A DNA stretch of 64,000 bases, from contig OZ022341.1 in NCBI GenBank assembly GCA_963989245.1, forward strand, positions 66,019,357-66,083,356, written 5' to 3'. The translations under genes and the position numbers were made by a program. Shown here piece after piece: positions 21,122 through 32,089 of this stretch. Positions within the stretch are counted from its first letter, which is position 1. Each line of letters starts with the position of its first letter. This DNA comes from Nansenia antarctica (lineage: Eukaryota > Chordata > Actinopteri > Argentiniformes > Microstomatidae). The notes beneath the pieces were generated by a model. The model ran no database searches and was not told the DNA's origin. It saw nothing but the letters and a program-made list of their open reading frames with translations.

Positions 21122-21457
21122 TGTCACCTGGGTTTGGGGAGCTGGGGATATATAGTATATGAGAGGGGTGTCCTCAGCTCTCTCTCTCTTCCTTATGATT
21201 TGGGTTCTGTTGGTAAGGTCTCTGGGTACCTGGTTTTTGGGGCCTTTTAGTTTTACACTACATACGTTCATACACCTTACACATACAACATACATTCTAC
21301 AACCATTCACTCATGGCATACACTACTGATTCTTATCCATAATCATATACATGTTATTTAGTTTATTTTGGTTCATTTAAGTAAATAAAACTTTAATTGT
21401 ATCATTTAAACGCATGTGTGGAGTCCCTTATTTGTTACTACCTTCGGGTGTGTAACA
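21122..21457 (+). repeat. Possible solo LTR
   Basis: TGTCACC to GTAACA with a TATATAG box near 21151 and an AATAAA near 21385, an LTR-like order. No matching target duplication was seen. Confidence 0.3.
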
Positions 21458-21459
21458 AA

Positions 21460-22300
21460 TCGATGACGACGAAAATCCATTATTAGATCTGAAACAGGGC
21501 CCCTTGGTGCATTTTTAGGTGGCCAGTGTTTTGCCGGTAAACAACAGACATCCGTATTCTTCATTATAAACTTCCGTTATGCAATAAAATAAATGAATCA
21601 AAAACTAAACGCAAAGAAGTAGACTACCTAAAACAACGGAAATGGAGCACATGTATTTAATTGTGTACACTGATTTTTGTAAATAATAAAAATGTCACTT
21701 CATAGTAAAAATGCCAATTTTCCTCAGCCAGTGATGAACTCCAGCTGATGATCACAATCACATTCACTGTTGAAACCTGCATTTTCTTTTTTTAATTAAT
21801 GAAAATCCACTCCCTGCATTCATTTAATTGAACCAAACCCTACCACATCGGCTATGAGGCTTGACAATGCATTTTGCTACTGTGATATAACTCAAAAAGC
21901 CAGTGGCTCTCAATATGCCATTGACATTAGACCTGAAAATAAACCATTCAGCTCAGGCCTTTCACCTAAAGATCTGAGGAAACAAAGCCATAGCTTTAGT
22001 TAAATGAATACATAAGAGACAACTCAAATTACGAGCCTTGGATGTCACAAAAAACAAAAGGCTTTCAAATGGGAAGACACAATACATTTGCTTTTATTTA
22101 TAGTTAACAGATGAAAATTGCCACACCGAAATGGAAACAAGACATTCTGTGTGTGTGAGTTCTGTACTTCTATCCACATCAGTTTCTCCCTGCTGTCTTA
22201 AAGTGACAAGCACCCTTTTCTCAAACACACACAGTAAAGTCCAAATGGACCTAACCCTAGGAAGCAAGTTGCCTAATGGCATGAAAATGCAACATGTTGT
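21460..22300. other. No gene recognised
   Basis: AT-rich, no supported frame or repeat. Confidence 0.5.
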
Positions 22301-22394
22301 ACTTGCTGTGTGCCTGTACGTGTGAGAAGATGTATTTTTCCACTAGGCACTTCACATCAAGCACTACAACTCCCTACAGTTTTCCGCTTCGTCG

Positions 22395-22890
22395 CGTGCA
22401 GGGCCTCTAGGGAATGGCCTAGGAAGGTGAAAGTTGACATGGTACAATGTCCCATGAAGGGGAAGGAGTGTGTAGAGTTTGGTGAGTGTGACTCTTTCGC
22501 AGCCTGTTCCCTGGGCCCAAACGTACCCCAGCAGGAGCACCTTTCAGTCAAAGGGCACATACCTATGAAGGCCTCTAGGGAATGGCCTAGGAGGGTGAAA
22601 GTTGACATGGTACAATGTAGGGATACAATGAAGGAGTGTGTAGAGTTTGGTGAGTGTGACTCTTTCGCAGCCCGTTCCCTGGGCCCAAACGTACGCCAGC
22701 AGCAGCACCCACTTTAATTCAGGCTTTTCGGCCTAGGCAACTATAAGTAGACAACTCCCTGGCTTAAGTCTTCCTAGGAGGGTGAAAGTTGACATGGTAC
22801 AATGTAGGGATACAATGAAGGAGTGTGTCAAGTTTGGTGAGTGTGACTCTTTCGCAGCCCGTTTCCTGGGCCCAAACGTACCCCAGCACT
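22395..22890. repeat. ~170-200-bp tandem repeat, three copies
   Basis: Copies containing GGTGAAAGTTGACATGGTAC and GTGAGTGTGACTCTTTCGCA start near 22400, 22570 and 22770. The first two lie in one open frame, but the frame simply follows the repeat. Confidence 0.88.
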
Positions 22891-22947
22891 TTAATTCAGG
22901 CTTTTGGGCCTAGTCTAGTGTGACATTAAAGGTTAAAGGACTTTAGC

Positions 22948-23159
22948 TCAGTCTGTGGTTAGAGTGTCTGTAGTTAGAGTGTCTGTGGTTAGAGTGTCTG
23001 TGGTTTGAGTGTGTGTTAGTTTGTGTGTCTGAATGTGTGTGAAGTTCAGAATCCGAGAGAGAGTGAGAGAGAGTGAGAGAGTGAGAGAGAGAGAGTGAGA
23101 GAGAGTGAGAGAAAAAAAAAAGTGTGTGTGTGAGAGAGAGAGAGTGAGAGAGAGTGTGA

Positions 23160-23200
<41 letters not shown>

Positions 23201-23250
23201 TGTGTGTGTGTGTGAGAGAGAGAGTGTGTGTGTGTGTGTGTGTGTGTGCC
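22948..23250. repeat. Minisatellite plus GA/GT microsatellites
   Basis: Four copies of a 16-18-bp TTAGAGTGTCTGTGG unit (22948-23012), then alternating GA and GT tracts to 23248. Confidence 0.9.
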
Positions 23251-23636
23251 TGTGTATACTACTATGTGGGGACTGAGGTCTGACAGCACAACCACGGTGT
23301 GGGGACTTGAAATCGCTGTGGGGACCCAAAACAGAGTGAGAGAGTGGTCCACACAACACAACATCTGCTGACTTTTTTAGACACTCTTTACAGCAGGGGT
23401 GGCCAACCCGCGGCTCGCGAGCCGCATGCGGCTCTTTGGCTGTCTGTGTGCGGCTCTTCAATCCATTCATTAAAAGTGTTGGTGTAGCGCTCTCTCTGAC
23501 AGGCCGCGTTCGTAAATTCGCCGGAGCAACGTTCTCAGAGCGAATTTACGAACGCGGCCTCTGTCTCGCTGCACGCTGCTGTAACCCGATACTTTTTTTT
23601 TTTCCCCCAATCCAATCCAATCCAATCTCGCGTCAC

Positions 23637-23746
23637 TAGTGTTGCCAGATTGGATTGATTTTTCAGCCCAACCAGAGTCTAAAAACCCACCCAGAGTGAT
23701 CATAAGTAGCCCGATTGGGCTGGAATCTGCCAAATCAGGCAACACT
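23637..23746. mobile_element. Small MITE-like segment inside the hAT 5' region
   Basis: Starts AGTGTTGCCAGATTGG and ends with the inverted counterpart CCAAATCAGGCAACACT. A related end (ACCAATCTGGCAACACTG) occurs at 52236-52253. Confidence 0.6.
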
Positions 23747-23833
23747 GTTCCCTAATTGTCCGTTCTGAGGAGAAGCTGTAACACGGCTTTTTGACAGTTC
23801 ATTTGACAAATTACGGATAACAACAAAATAAAA

Positions 23834-25681
23834 ATGTCAGGGAAGAAATGTACAGCTAAACGCAAGTATGGAGATGAGCACAGGACGTTTTTAGCCGAGT
23901 GGGAGAGTGAATATTTCTTTGTGGAGCGCAATGGAAAGCCATTCTGCCTGATATGTCAAACATCGTTGGCACATTACAAAGCTTCCAATCTCCAGCGCCA
24001 TTTCAACACAACGCATGCTAACATCGACCAGGAGTTTCCAAAAGGCACCGAACTTCGCAAGGGTAAATTAAACAGCTTGAAAAGCCAGACACAAACACAG
24101 ACCAAGTTGTTCCAAAGATTTGTTAAGCAATCAGAGACAGTGACACTTGCGTCCTATCAAGTGGCCTGGAACATTGCACGTGCTAAAAAGCCATACAATG
24201 AAGGAGAGTTTATAAAGAAATGCATCACTGATGTGATGGAAATATTGTCTCCAAATGAAACACTGAAAAAGATGGCCTCAGACATCCAACTGTCACGCCA
24301 CACCATTGAACACAGAATATCGGACATAAACAGTGCCATTGAAACAGAATTACATTCTGATCTTCAGAATTGTGAATATTTCAGTGTTGCATTGGATGAG
24401 TCTTGTGACATACAAGACATACCACAGTTGGCAATATTTACACGGTCAGTTTCAAAAGACTGTGTGATCAAAGAAGAGCTCCTTGATATTCAACCTCTGA
24501 AGGACAGGACCCGTGGCATAGATGTGAAAAAAACCATGACTGACGTGTTTGCAAAAGCAAATCTGCCAATCCAGAAACTGACAGGAATAGCCACGGATGG
24601 AGCACCCTCAATGGTTGGATCTGCAAACGGGCTAGTGGGGCTCTGTAAAGCTGACAACACTTTTCCAGAGTTTTGGAATTTCCACTGCATCATTCATCGG
24701 GAGCAGCTTGTGTCTAAAACCCTGAATTTAGACCACGTCATGAAGCCTGTGATGGAAATCGTCAATTATATCCGCACACATGCTCTTAACCACAGGCAAT
24801 TCAAAAATCTGATTGCTGAACTTGACCAAGACCTTCCCAGAGACCTGCCACTTCACTGCACTGTGAGGTGGCTTTCTAAAGGCAAAGTGCTGTCTTGCTT
24901 CCTTGAGCTGTTGGATGCTGTGAGGCTGTTCATGGAGGATAAGAACAAGGACTATCCGCAGCTGTCAGACCCCCAGTGGATTTTGGATTTGTCTTTTTTG
25001 GTGGACAAGCTGAGTCATCTGGACAGGCTCAACCTGGATCTGCAAGGGAAGTTAAAGATGTTGCCTGACCTGGTGCAAAGTGTGTTTGCATTTGTCAAAA
25101 AAATCAAGCTGTTTAAGGAGCATCTTCAAAAGGGAGAATTAACACACTTCGCCTCTCTGAAACAAGCAAGCAGACAAGCTGCACCTGCCGCCCTGAGAAA
25201 GCAGACTGCCCAATATGCGACACAGATTGAAAAGCTCCAGGAGAGTTTTGCGACCCGATTCCAGGACCTACAGCAGAAAAGGCCTCAGATTACGTTCCTC
25301 ATTGACCCTTTCAGTGCAGAGACAGACTGTTTAAAAGCCCCCCTTGTCACAGATGAGGCAGCGTCAGAGATGGAGATGATTGAACTGTCAGAGGATGACA
25401 GACTGAAGTCTGTTCTAAGAGATGGGACCATTGAGTTTTGGAAAACTGTGCCAATGGAAACATATCCCCATGTCAAACGGGCTGCGCTCAAGCTACTCTC
25501 AATGTTTGGGTCAACATATGTTTGTGAGTCTGTGTTTTCTACCCTGAAACATGTGAAATCCAAGCACAGATCTGTTCTGACTGACACACATGTGAAGGAA
25601 CTGCTTCGAGTGGCCACAACAGAATACAAACCAGATTTGAAGAGGATTGTGGCAAGCAAGGACTGCCAGAAGTCCCACTGA
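23834..25681 (+). CDS. hAT transposase (BED finger, 615 aa)
   Basis: Cuts and re-inserts the surrounding element. Domains in order: BED-type zinc finger (C38, C41, H56, H61); a DNA-binding and linker region; an RNase H-like catalytic core with the first aspartate in VALDESCD (D188) and the second in GIATDGAPSM (D255); a helical insertion; and a C-terminal hATC dimerisation region (LLSMFGSTYVCESVFSTLKH). The third acidic residue cannot be fixed by eye. Length matches autonomous hATs of the ZBED/GTF2IRD2-like type. The ATG at 23834 follows AAATAAAA and begins MSGKKCTAKRKYG, a usual start for this family. No stop or frameshift is seen. Confidence 0.95.
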   Translation: MSGKKCTAKRKYGDEHRTFLAEWESEYFFVERNGKPFCLICQTSLAHYKASNLQRHFNTTHANIDQEFPKGTELRKGKLNSLKSQTQTQTKLFQRFVKQSETVTLASYQVAWNIARAKKPYNEGEFIKKCITDVMEILSPNETLKKMASDIQLSRHTIEHRISDINSAIETELHSDLQNCEYFSVALDESCDIQDIPQLAIFTRSVSKDCVIKEELLDIQPLKDRTRGIDVKKTMTDVFAKANLPIQKLTGIATDGAPSMVGSANGLVGLCKADNTFPEFWNFHCIIHREQLVSKTLNLDHVMKPVMEIVNYIRTHALNHRQFKNLIAELDQDLPRDLPLHCTVRWLSKGKVLSCFLELLDAVRLFMEDKNKDYPQLSDPQWILDLSFLVDKLSHLDRLNLDLQGKLKMLPDLVQSVFAFVKKIKLFKEHLQKGELTHFASLKQASRQAAPAALRKQTAQYATQIEKLQESFATRFQDLQQKRPQITFLIDPFSAETDCLKAPLVTDEAASEMEMIELSEDDRLKSVLRDGTIEFWKTVPMETYPHVKRAALKLLSMFGSTYVCESVFSTLKHVKSKHRSVLTDTHVKELLRVATTEYKPDLKRIVASKDCQKSH

Positions 25682-25997
25682 GTCAAAGGAGCAACAGGTA
25701 AGACAAAAATATGTGTCACATACACTGTTATTGTGAGGTAGGCTATTGTAAATTGTTATATTTCTGTGTGTGGAGAGAGTATGAGAGAGGGAAAGACTGT
25801 GTGTGTGCATGCTAACCTTGACAAGAAATAACAGAAGCTGCTTCCTCCCTCTCTCTCGTTTCAGATATCCGAGGCAGAGAAGAGATGATATTTAGCAGCT
25901 TTCCCACCTGCTTTCATTTCATTCATGCATATTCAGTTATGTGTGAGAAAGAAAAATAAATAAATCTGTCTGCAAAGTAGCCTATTGGAAATGTATT

Positions 25998-26050
<53 letters not shown>
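25998..26050. repeat. GT microsatellite in hAT 3' region
   Basis: About 26 GT units. Confidence 0.95.
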
Positions 26051-26053
<3 letters not shown>

Positions 26054-26539
26054 TAAGAGGGAGTGCTTTTGTGAGCCCGCATGTATGATGTGGCTCTTTG
26101 TGGTACCCCAATATTTTTTTGTGGCTCTTAGTCTCCGACTGGTTGGCCACCCCTGCTTTACAGGGACATAATCCCTGAGAATGAGAGGGGTCTAAATGGA
26201 GACCATCTGAACAAGTATGTTGTTGTATGGGATAATGTGCGTTTTCACCACTCAGATCTGGTCAGACAGTGGTTTGCAGCACATGAAAGGATGCTGGTGG
26301 AATATCTCCCTCCCTACTCCCCATTCCTGAATCCAATAGAGGAGTTTTTCTCTGCCTGGAGGTGGAAGGTATATGACCGGCATCCACATACCCAAATGGC
26401 CTTGCTAGCAGAGGGTGGATTCGCCACTCAGGGAGATACTTTCCTCGCTGCATTACCAGGGATGATATTCGCTGTGATGTCGATGAAAATATGTGGCCAG
26501 ACAGACAGGAACGTCTGGATGTCAATGAATGATTTACAG

Positions 26540-27160
26540 TATGTTGGATGTTCCAATTCAGTTCCAATATGTACTGCAATATTGTTTACAGTTGTGCACA
26601 GCTCTACCCAAAGGGTGTTTCTTATGTTTGTGGTAAACAAGTTTGTATTTTTCTTTTGCACAATGCTGTGAACAAATTAGAATTGCAAAGAGCATATGCA
26701 GTAAAAATGTGAAACATAACTATTCAGCGTCTTGTACTCATTTACCTCACTAAATACAGTAATGTGTAACCCACTGTAGATTTCAAATGGCTGTGCAAAT
26801 AGTGTATAGTACTGTCTTGAGCATTTTCAGGTAGTGTCACCAAGATCTGACTTTTTTGCATTGGAAAACACTTACAGAGTGAACTGTCATAATGAAAACA
26901 TGACAAAGCCATTTGACTATCTTGTTCATAAACAATGGTGTCAGGACTTTTCATTTTGATGACACTGACACTTTCATTGACATGAATACTTGCTTTTGAG
27001 GAATGAACTATCCATTTTGAGCAAGTGACACGCTTTTGCAGGTTAACACCTAGGTTTTGCAGTTTGTACTAATTGTTCTGAGAAATGCACTAACTGTTGT
27101 GCAAATGTTAATAGTGATGTGAGAAATGCACCAAAGCGACTGAGAAAAACTGTAACAGGT
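26540..27160. other. Non-coding part downstream of the IS630-like fragment
   Basis: AT-rich sequence with scattered short motifs (GTGACACGCTTTTGCAGG). Probably the 3' part of the same transposon. No gene. Confidence 0.4.
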
Positions 27161-27164
27161 CAAG

Positions 27165-27450
27165 TTACATGTTAACATAGGACCCCTTCTTTGATATCAC
27201 CTTCACAATTCTTGCATCCATTGAACTTGTGAGTTTTTGGACAGTTTCTGCTTGAATTTCTTTGCAGGATGCCAGAATAGCCTCCCAGAGCTGCTGTTTT
27301 GATGTGAACTGCCTCCCACCCTCATATATATTTTGCTTGAGGATGCTCCAAAGGTTCTCAATAGGGTTGAGGTCAGGGGAAGATGGGGGCCACACCATGA
27401 GTTTCTCTCCTTTTATGCCTATAGCAGCCAATGACACAGAGGTATTCTGG
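27165..27450 (-). pseudogene. Tc1-like transposase C-terminal fragment
   Basis: About 90 codons containing WPPSSPDLNPIENLWSILKQ, the block with the last catalytic acid of Tc1-family transposases, then the usual C-terminal helices. The N-terminal paired domain and first catalytic residues are absent. A repeat begins at 27449 where the homology ends. Confidence 0.85.
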
Positions 27451-29224
27451 TGATGTCTCCCCTCCCCCGCCCCAACCTGCAGCTGACCTGGCTGTGACCT
27501 TTCAGAGGGCCAAGCAGTATGGTACCAATTCAGTCTGAGAAACAGACCAACAGAAATCTGCAGCAGTAGTTTTATTAACAGTAGACTGATTTTATTTTAA
27601 GTTTATATCATTCTAATAACATACTATTGTGATTTTCATATTTTTAAAAAATCTGTATTTCCTGTTTTTTCACTGTTAAAATATATTGAGCATATAATTG
27701 AGCGCTGTTTGGTGATACATTGGGCTAGAGACTAAAGTTCAGGAGGTCGGCAATGTTAAATGAACGGCTGAGGCCTGAGTGTGCTGCTAGCTGTGGAAGG
27801 TGCTGTGTGGGGGAGGGGGAGGCGAATAGTGAGTGACTAAATTGAGCGCTGTTTGGTGATACATTGGGCTAGAGACTTGAAATCACGTTTGGCTGAAAGC
27901 TGGCATCCCACTGATGGCGTGTGTCTTTTTCTGTTCCCCTGGCTACATAGGAAGTGTCCCAAAAGTGAGCCTAAAAATCAGGAGGTCGGCAATGTTAAAT
28001 GAACGGCTGAGGCCTGAGTGTATTAGTAATAAGTACTATATTTGTAATTTTAAGGAGAGTTCTGTAAATGCGTTAATGTAGTGTACCAGAACTGTGTATT
28101 AAAAATGACAACATTCTCAATCATGCAAGCCATATAATGGTTTAAATTATAAAAACATTTAAAACTGTTGTTTTATCTTTAAATAATTACAAAACATAAA
28201 GGGATTAAGCAGTTCTACATTTATGAATAATAATTATTCATCTTGTTCCAGAAAACCAGTTATTCCCGTGTGCATTGAATGCAGCAGTAGCTTTGGGGAA
28301 AGTTTGGAGGTGCAGGTGCTTAATTGATGTCTCCCCTCCCCCGCCCCAACCTGCAGCTGACCTGGCTGTGACCTTTCAGAGGGCCAAGCAGTATGGAACC
28401 AATTCAGTATGAGAAACAGACCAACAGAAATCTGCAGCAGTAGTTTTATTAACAGTAGACTGATTTTATTTTAAGTTTATATCATTCTAATAACATACTA
28501 TTGTGATTTATTTTATTTTTTTAAATCTGTATTTCCTGTTTTTTCACTGTTAAAATATATTGAGCATATCATTGAGTGCTGTTTGGTGGTACATTGGGCT
28601 AGAGACTTGAAATCACTTTTGGCTGAAAGCTGGCATCCCACTGATGGTGTGTGTCTTTTTCTGTTCCCCTGGCTACATAGGAAGTGTCCCAAAAGTGAGC
28701 CTAAAGTTCAGGAGGTCGCCAATGTTAAACTGCTGAGTGGGGAGGGGTAGTGAGTGACTAAATTGAGTGCTGTTTGGTGATACATTGGGCTAGAGACCTG
28801 AAATCACTTTTGGCTGAAAGCTGGCATCCCACTGATGGTGTGTGTCTTTTTCTGTTCCCCTGGCTACATAGGAAGTGTCCCAAAAGTGAGGCTAAAGTTC
28901 AGGAGGTCGCCAATGTTAAACGGCTGAGTGGGGAGGGGTAGTGAGTGACTAAATTGAGCGCTGTTTGGTGATACATTGGGCTAGAGACTTGAAATCACGT
29001 TTGGCTGAAAGCTGGCATCCCACTGATGGTGTGTGTCTTTTTCTGTTCCCCTGGCTACATAGGAAGTGTCCCAAAAGTGAGCCTAAAGTTCAGGAGGTCG
29101 GCAATGTTAAATGAACAGCTGAGGCCTGAGTGTGCTGCTGTCTGTGGAAGGTGCTGTGTGGGGGAGGGGTAGGCGAATAGTGAGTGACTAAATTGAGCGC
29201 TGTTTGGTGATACATTGGGCTAGA
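27449..29224. repeat. Complex satellite: ~280-bp and ~192-bp units
   Basis: The ~280-bp segment at 27449-27730 recurs at 28324-28590. A second unit (TGTTTGGTGATACATTGGGC...CAGGAGGTCGGCAATGTTAA) occurs near 27840, 28570, 28762 and 28954, the last three spaced 192 bp apart, with a partial copy near 29191. No coding potential. Confidence 0.9.
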
Positions 29225-29650
29225 GAGTATTGAGTTACATGCTAAGCTGTATCAGTGCTAACTAGAGTACTGAGTTACATGCTAAGCTGTATCAGTGCTA
29301 ACTAGAGTACTGAGTTACATGCTAAGCTGTATCAGTGCTAACTAGTGTACTGAGTTACATGCTAAGCTGTATCAGTGCTAACTACTGTACTGAGTTACAT
29401 GCTAAGCTGTATCAGTGCTAACTAGAGTATTGAGTTACATGCTAAGCTGTATCAGTGCTAACTAGAGTATTGAGTTACATGCTAAGCTGTATCAGTGCTA
29501 ACTAGAGTACTGAGTTACATGCTAAGCTGTATCAGTGCTAACTAGAGTACTGAGTTACATGCTAAGCTGTATCAGTGCTAACTACTGTACTGAGTTACAT
29601 GCTAAGCTGTATCAGTGCTAACTAGAGTACTGAGTTACATGCTAAGCTGT
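29225..29650. repeat. 40-bp minisatellite, about 10.6 copies
   Basis: Unit GAGTACTGAGTTACATGCTA followed by AGCTGTATCAGTGCTAACTA. Copies differ mainly at the position after AACTA (GAG, GTG or CTG). Confidence 0.97.
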
Positions 29651-29825
29651 AACCCGAGTTAACAATAACTATACAATTATAGTGACAATAACAACAATAA
29701 CAACAATAACATAGTGACAATAACTCACTATGTCAACCTGAGTGCGCTCCCGGGAGATTAAACAAACGCACCCAAAGTCTTCAAGGGTTCAGGGCTTGGA
29801 TAAGGGCTCCATTTGGGATTCAACC

Positions 29826-30065
29826 AAAGTGTGTTAAGGTGTTCCCCAGAAAGATGGTAACATCTGAAAGTGTGTTAAGGTGTTCCCCAGAAAGATGGTA
29901 ACATCTGAAAGTGTGTTATGGTGTCCCCAGAAAGATGGTAACATCTGAAAGTGTGTTATGGTGTCCCCAGAAAGATGGTAACATCTGAAAGTGTGTTATG
30001 GTGTCCCCGGAAAGATAGTAATATCTGAAAGTGTGTTATGGTGTCCCCAGAAAGATAGCAACCTG
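29826..30065. repeat. 40/41-bp minisatellite, about six copies
   Basis: Unit begins AAAGTGTGTTATGGTGTCC and contains AGAAAGATGGTAACATCTG. The first two copies carry one extra base. Confidence 0.95.
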
Positions 30066-30258
30066 AGACTCCCCACATGGGTGGAAGAAGTCATGTCTTG
30101 AAAAAAGTATTGAATATTGCTAATTTGAAGTGAGATTCTGGTTCCTGATTTTTTTCTGATCATGCCTGATTTTTCTCAGTGCTGTACGGTGTCTAGAAAG
30201 GGGTGTCCCCACACGGGAGGTCCTAGTCATATTGTCCCACAATGTAGCATAAACAAGT

Positions 30259-30291
<33 letters not shown>

Positions 30292-30370
30292 TGTGAGTGT
30301 GTGTGTGTGTGTGTGTGTGCCTCATTTTAAGTACCCCTGCTCCACTACCCCCGCTATCCCTCACTAAAAC

Positions 30371-30602
30371 CAGGGGTGTAGTGGAGGGTAAACCCAAGTA
30401 AACTCAGTTTACCCACCTCTTTAGAATTAGGCTGAGAGCGTCACTTATTTTCTGATCAACTGTATTAATTAATGAGGGGAAACAAGGTTGGTAAACTCTG
30501 CACTCAACAGAGTTTACCCATACATACATGTTACGAGGGGGGTCAGCGAAGATGACTCCCCATCGCCTCTGCTGGTCGAAGAGCGACATTACTCCAGCCC
30601 TG
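30371..30602. mobile_element. hAT-type MITE (tentative)
   Basis: Starts CAGGGGTGTAGTGGAGG; the right end reads CAGGGCTGGAGTAATG on the other strand. Size (232 bp) and CAGGG termini suit a hAT MITE, but the flanking 8-mers match only in part. Confidence 0.4.
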
Positions 30603-30611
30603 GACTAATTA

Positions 30612-31128
30612 TGTTATGATTGTCACCTGTGAGTGTTTGTCTGTGTATATAGGTGTGTCCCATTTCCTTGTTCCCTTGTCAGTTGTTCGTGTTTGTTGAC
30701 GTGATGAGAACCCTTGCTTGTCTTATGGAATATACCATGTCTGCTATTTTGACTATGTCCGTTCTGTCCTGGAGGACTTAAATTACCTGTCGCTATTCCC
30801 AGGTATTGTGACTGTATTTAGTGTTCGTTATTTTCGTTGTATTTACATTATTCTTGCGGTTAGCTGATGGAGCCTTGATTGCTCTCCTTTTGTTTTGTCG
30901 ATACGCTAGTTGGTTTTGTATCCGCTATTATTTATGTACTCGCAACTCAGAGTCGTGCTTGCTCCCCTTTACTGTTGGTTCTATATCCGTGCCCTGTTGT
31001 GACTGTTCTTTGACTCTCAGTAAAGAGAAACTTATTTTTATCACTGTCTCGACCTCCTTTCATCCGAGCTGCACCGCACATGGATCCAACACAAAGCTAC
31101 CTCTAGAACTTTATACCAAAACGTAACA
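30612..31128 (+). repeat. Solo LTR, probably of a sushi-like Gypsy element
   Basis: TGTTATG to CGTAACA, 517 bp. TATATA (30646-30651) lies 32 bp before GTCAGTTGTTC (30678-30688), which differs by two bases from the self-primer motif of the element at 1-3334. No priming site or gag follows at 31129, so the copy is solo. No clear target duplication. Confidence 0.5.
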
Positions 31129-31199
31129 CATACATACAAACATACACACTGATTCTGACATCTTCCCGCACACACACACAATGCATGCATGATGTATAC

Positions 31200-31715
31200 A
31201 TACATACAGACAGTATGTATACAGTATAATTATGTGTATTTTATGTCTTTTTATATGGAATTCAATGTAATTTAACATTCAAGACAATTAAGCAAATACC
31301 AGTATTTAAAAATAAATTATCGGTAGAATAATAGAAGGTTTTTACTGTTTTTTAAATTATATATTTTTCTTTTTTAACATGATTTAACAGTCAATTTAAA
31401 GTTTTACAGCCAAAAAACTGAAAGATGCCTTCATTTTATATACAGTAAAATTATGTGTATTTTATGTGTTTTTACATATAATTCAATGTAATTTAACATT
31501 CAAGACAATTAAGCAATAGAAAAATCCTGTAAAAAAAAGGCAATTTATTATTAAATCAATTTACAGATTACAACCTTTATTTAATGGTTAATATTTTTAA
31601 TAAAAGTAGTTTACTGTATTTTTATGGCATTTACATTTAATGTAGAAAAACTAAAGAAATCTGTAAAATAATACAGTGAATTTCTGTGAAATAACATTTT
31701 TTTTTTACAGTGTAG
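31200..31715. repeat. AT-rich repeat with an internal duplication
   Basis: 31229-31297 and 31450-31518 are near copies (TTTAACATTCAAGACAATTA). The block ends TTTTTTACAGTG, a frequent MITE end. No gene. Confidence 0.5.
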
Positions 31716-31857
31716 ACTGTGTTATGACCAGGTCAAAAGCTAGATTGGTATACATTTAGGTTACATTCAAAGGTTTATCGTATGGAGGAGTGATTACAAT
31801 GCTGGTAATATATGGCAATTGATTGTGGAGGCTTCCTCACAGTAGATGGTTTGACAA

Positions 31858-31915
31858 CAAAATGTCCCCATTGGGGACAATAAAGGTTTTCAATCAATCA
31901 ATCAATCAATCAAGA
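31858..31915 (+). repeat. LINE-type 3' tail with (AATC)n
   Basis: A GTCCCCATTGGGGACAATAA hairpin-like segment, then TTTTC(AATC)n. A similar tail ends at 42975. Confidence 0.5.
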
Positions 31916-32089
31916 TGTCGCGTCCATGAAGATGAGGGGAAGTGCTGCCAACGTCAAACTAGTCAAACAACTCGCTGCCTGTCTTTCTGTCACTCACTGC
32001 TCATCAAGAGCCGTAACACGATTCGGGTACGCTGCTGGTGTCGGAAGCCTTCTCCCAACCAGCGGAGATCACCACAGCAGGTGTAAATC

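Larger units (their letters stand above)
23394..26155 (+). mobile_element. Complete hAT transposon with intact transposase
   Basis: A perfect 15-bp terminal inverted repeat, CAGGGGTGGCCAACC, sits at both ends. Perfect 8-bp target duplications CTTTACAG lie at 23386-23393 and 26156-26163. Length is 2,762 bp. Copies of a GCGGCTCTTTG-like subterminal motif lie near both ends (23428-23456 and 26090-26130), possible transposase binding sites. The transposase is an uninterrupted single exon. All parts expected of an autonomous copy are present. A small inverted-repeat MITE lies in its 5' untranslated part and a GT tract in its 3' part. Confidence 0.95.
23341..26530 (+). pseudogene. IS630/Tc1-mariner-like transposase fragment split by a hAT element
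   Basis: Reading 23341-23393 and resuming at 26164 (one copy of the 8-bp duplication removed) gives a continuous frame through LLTFLDTLYRD, IIPENERG and VVVWDNVRFHHS (catalytic D), then LPPYSPFLNPIEEFFSAWRW (catalytic E) near 26310-26365. Homology continues in a shifted frame to about 26530 (DIRCDVDENMWPDRQERLD). The protein is therefore interrupted by the hAT insertion and by at least one frameshift. The N-terminal part is missing or unrecognisable in the microsatellite region. Confidence 0.78.

Noticed and set aside
22310..22717. 135-aa frame with two internal repeats
   Set aside because: Follows the ~170-bp tandem repeat; the third copy is out of frame and no family is recognisable.
29225..29650. 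CRISPR-like regularly spaced repeat
   Set aside because: Units are contiguous 40-bp tandem copies with no variable spacers, in a eukaryotic genome.
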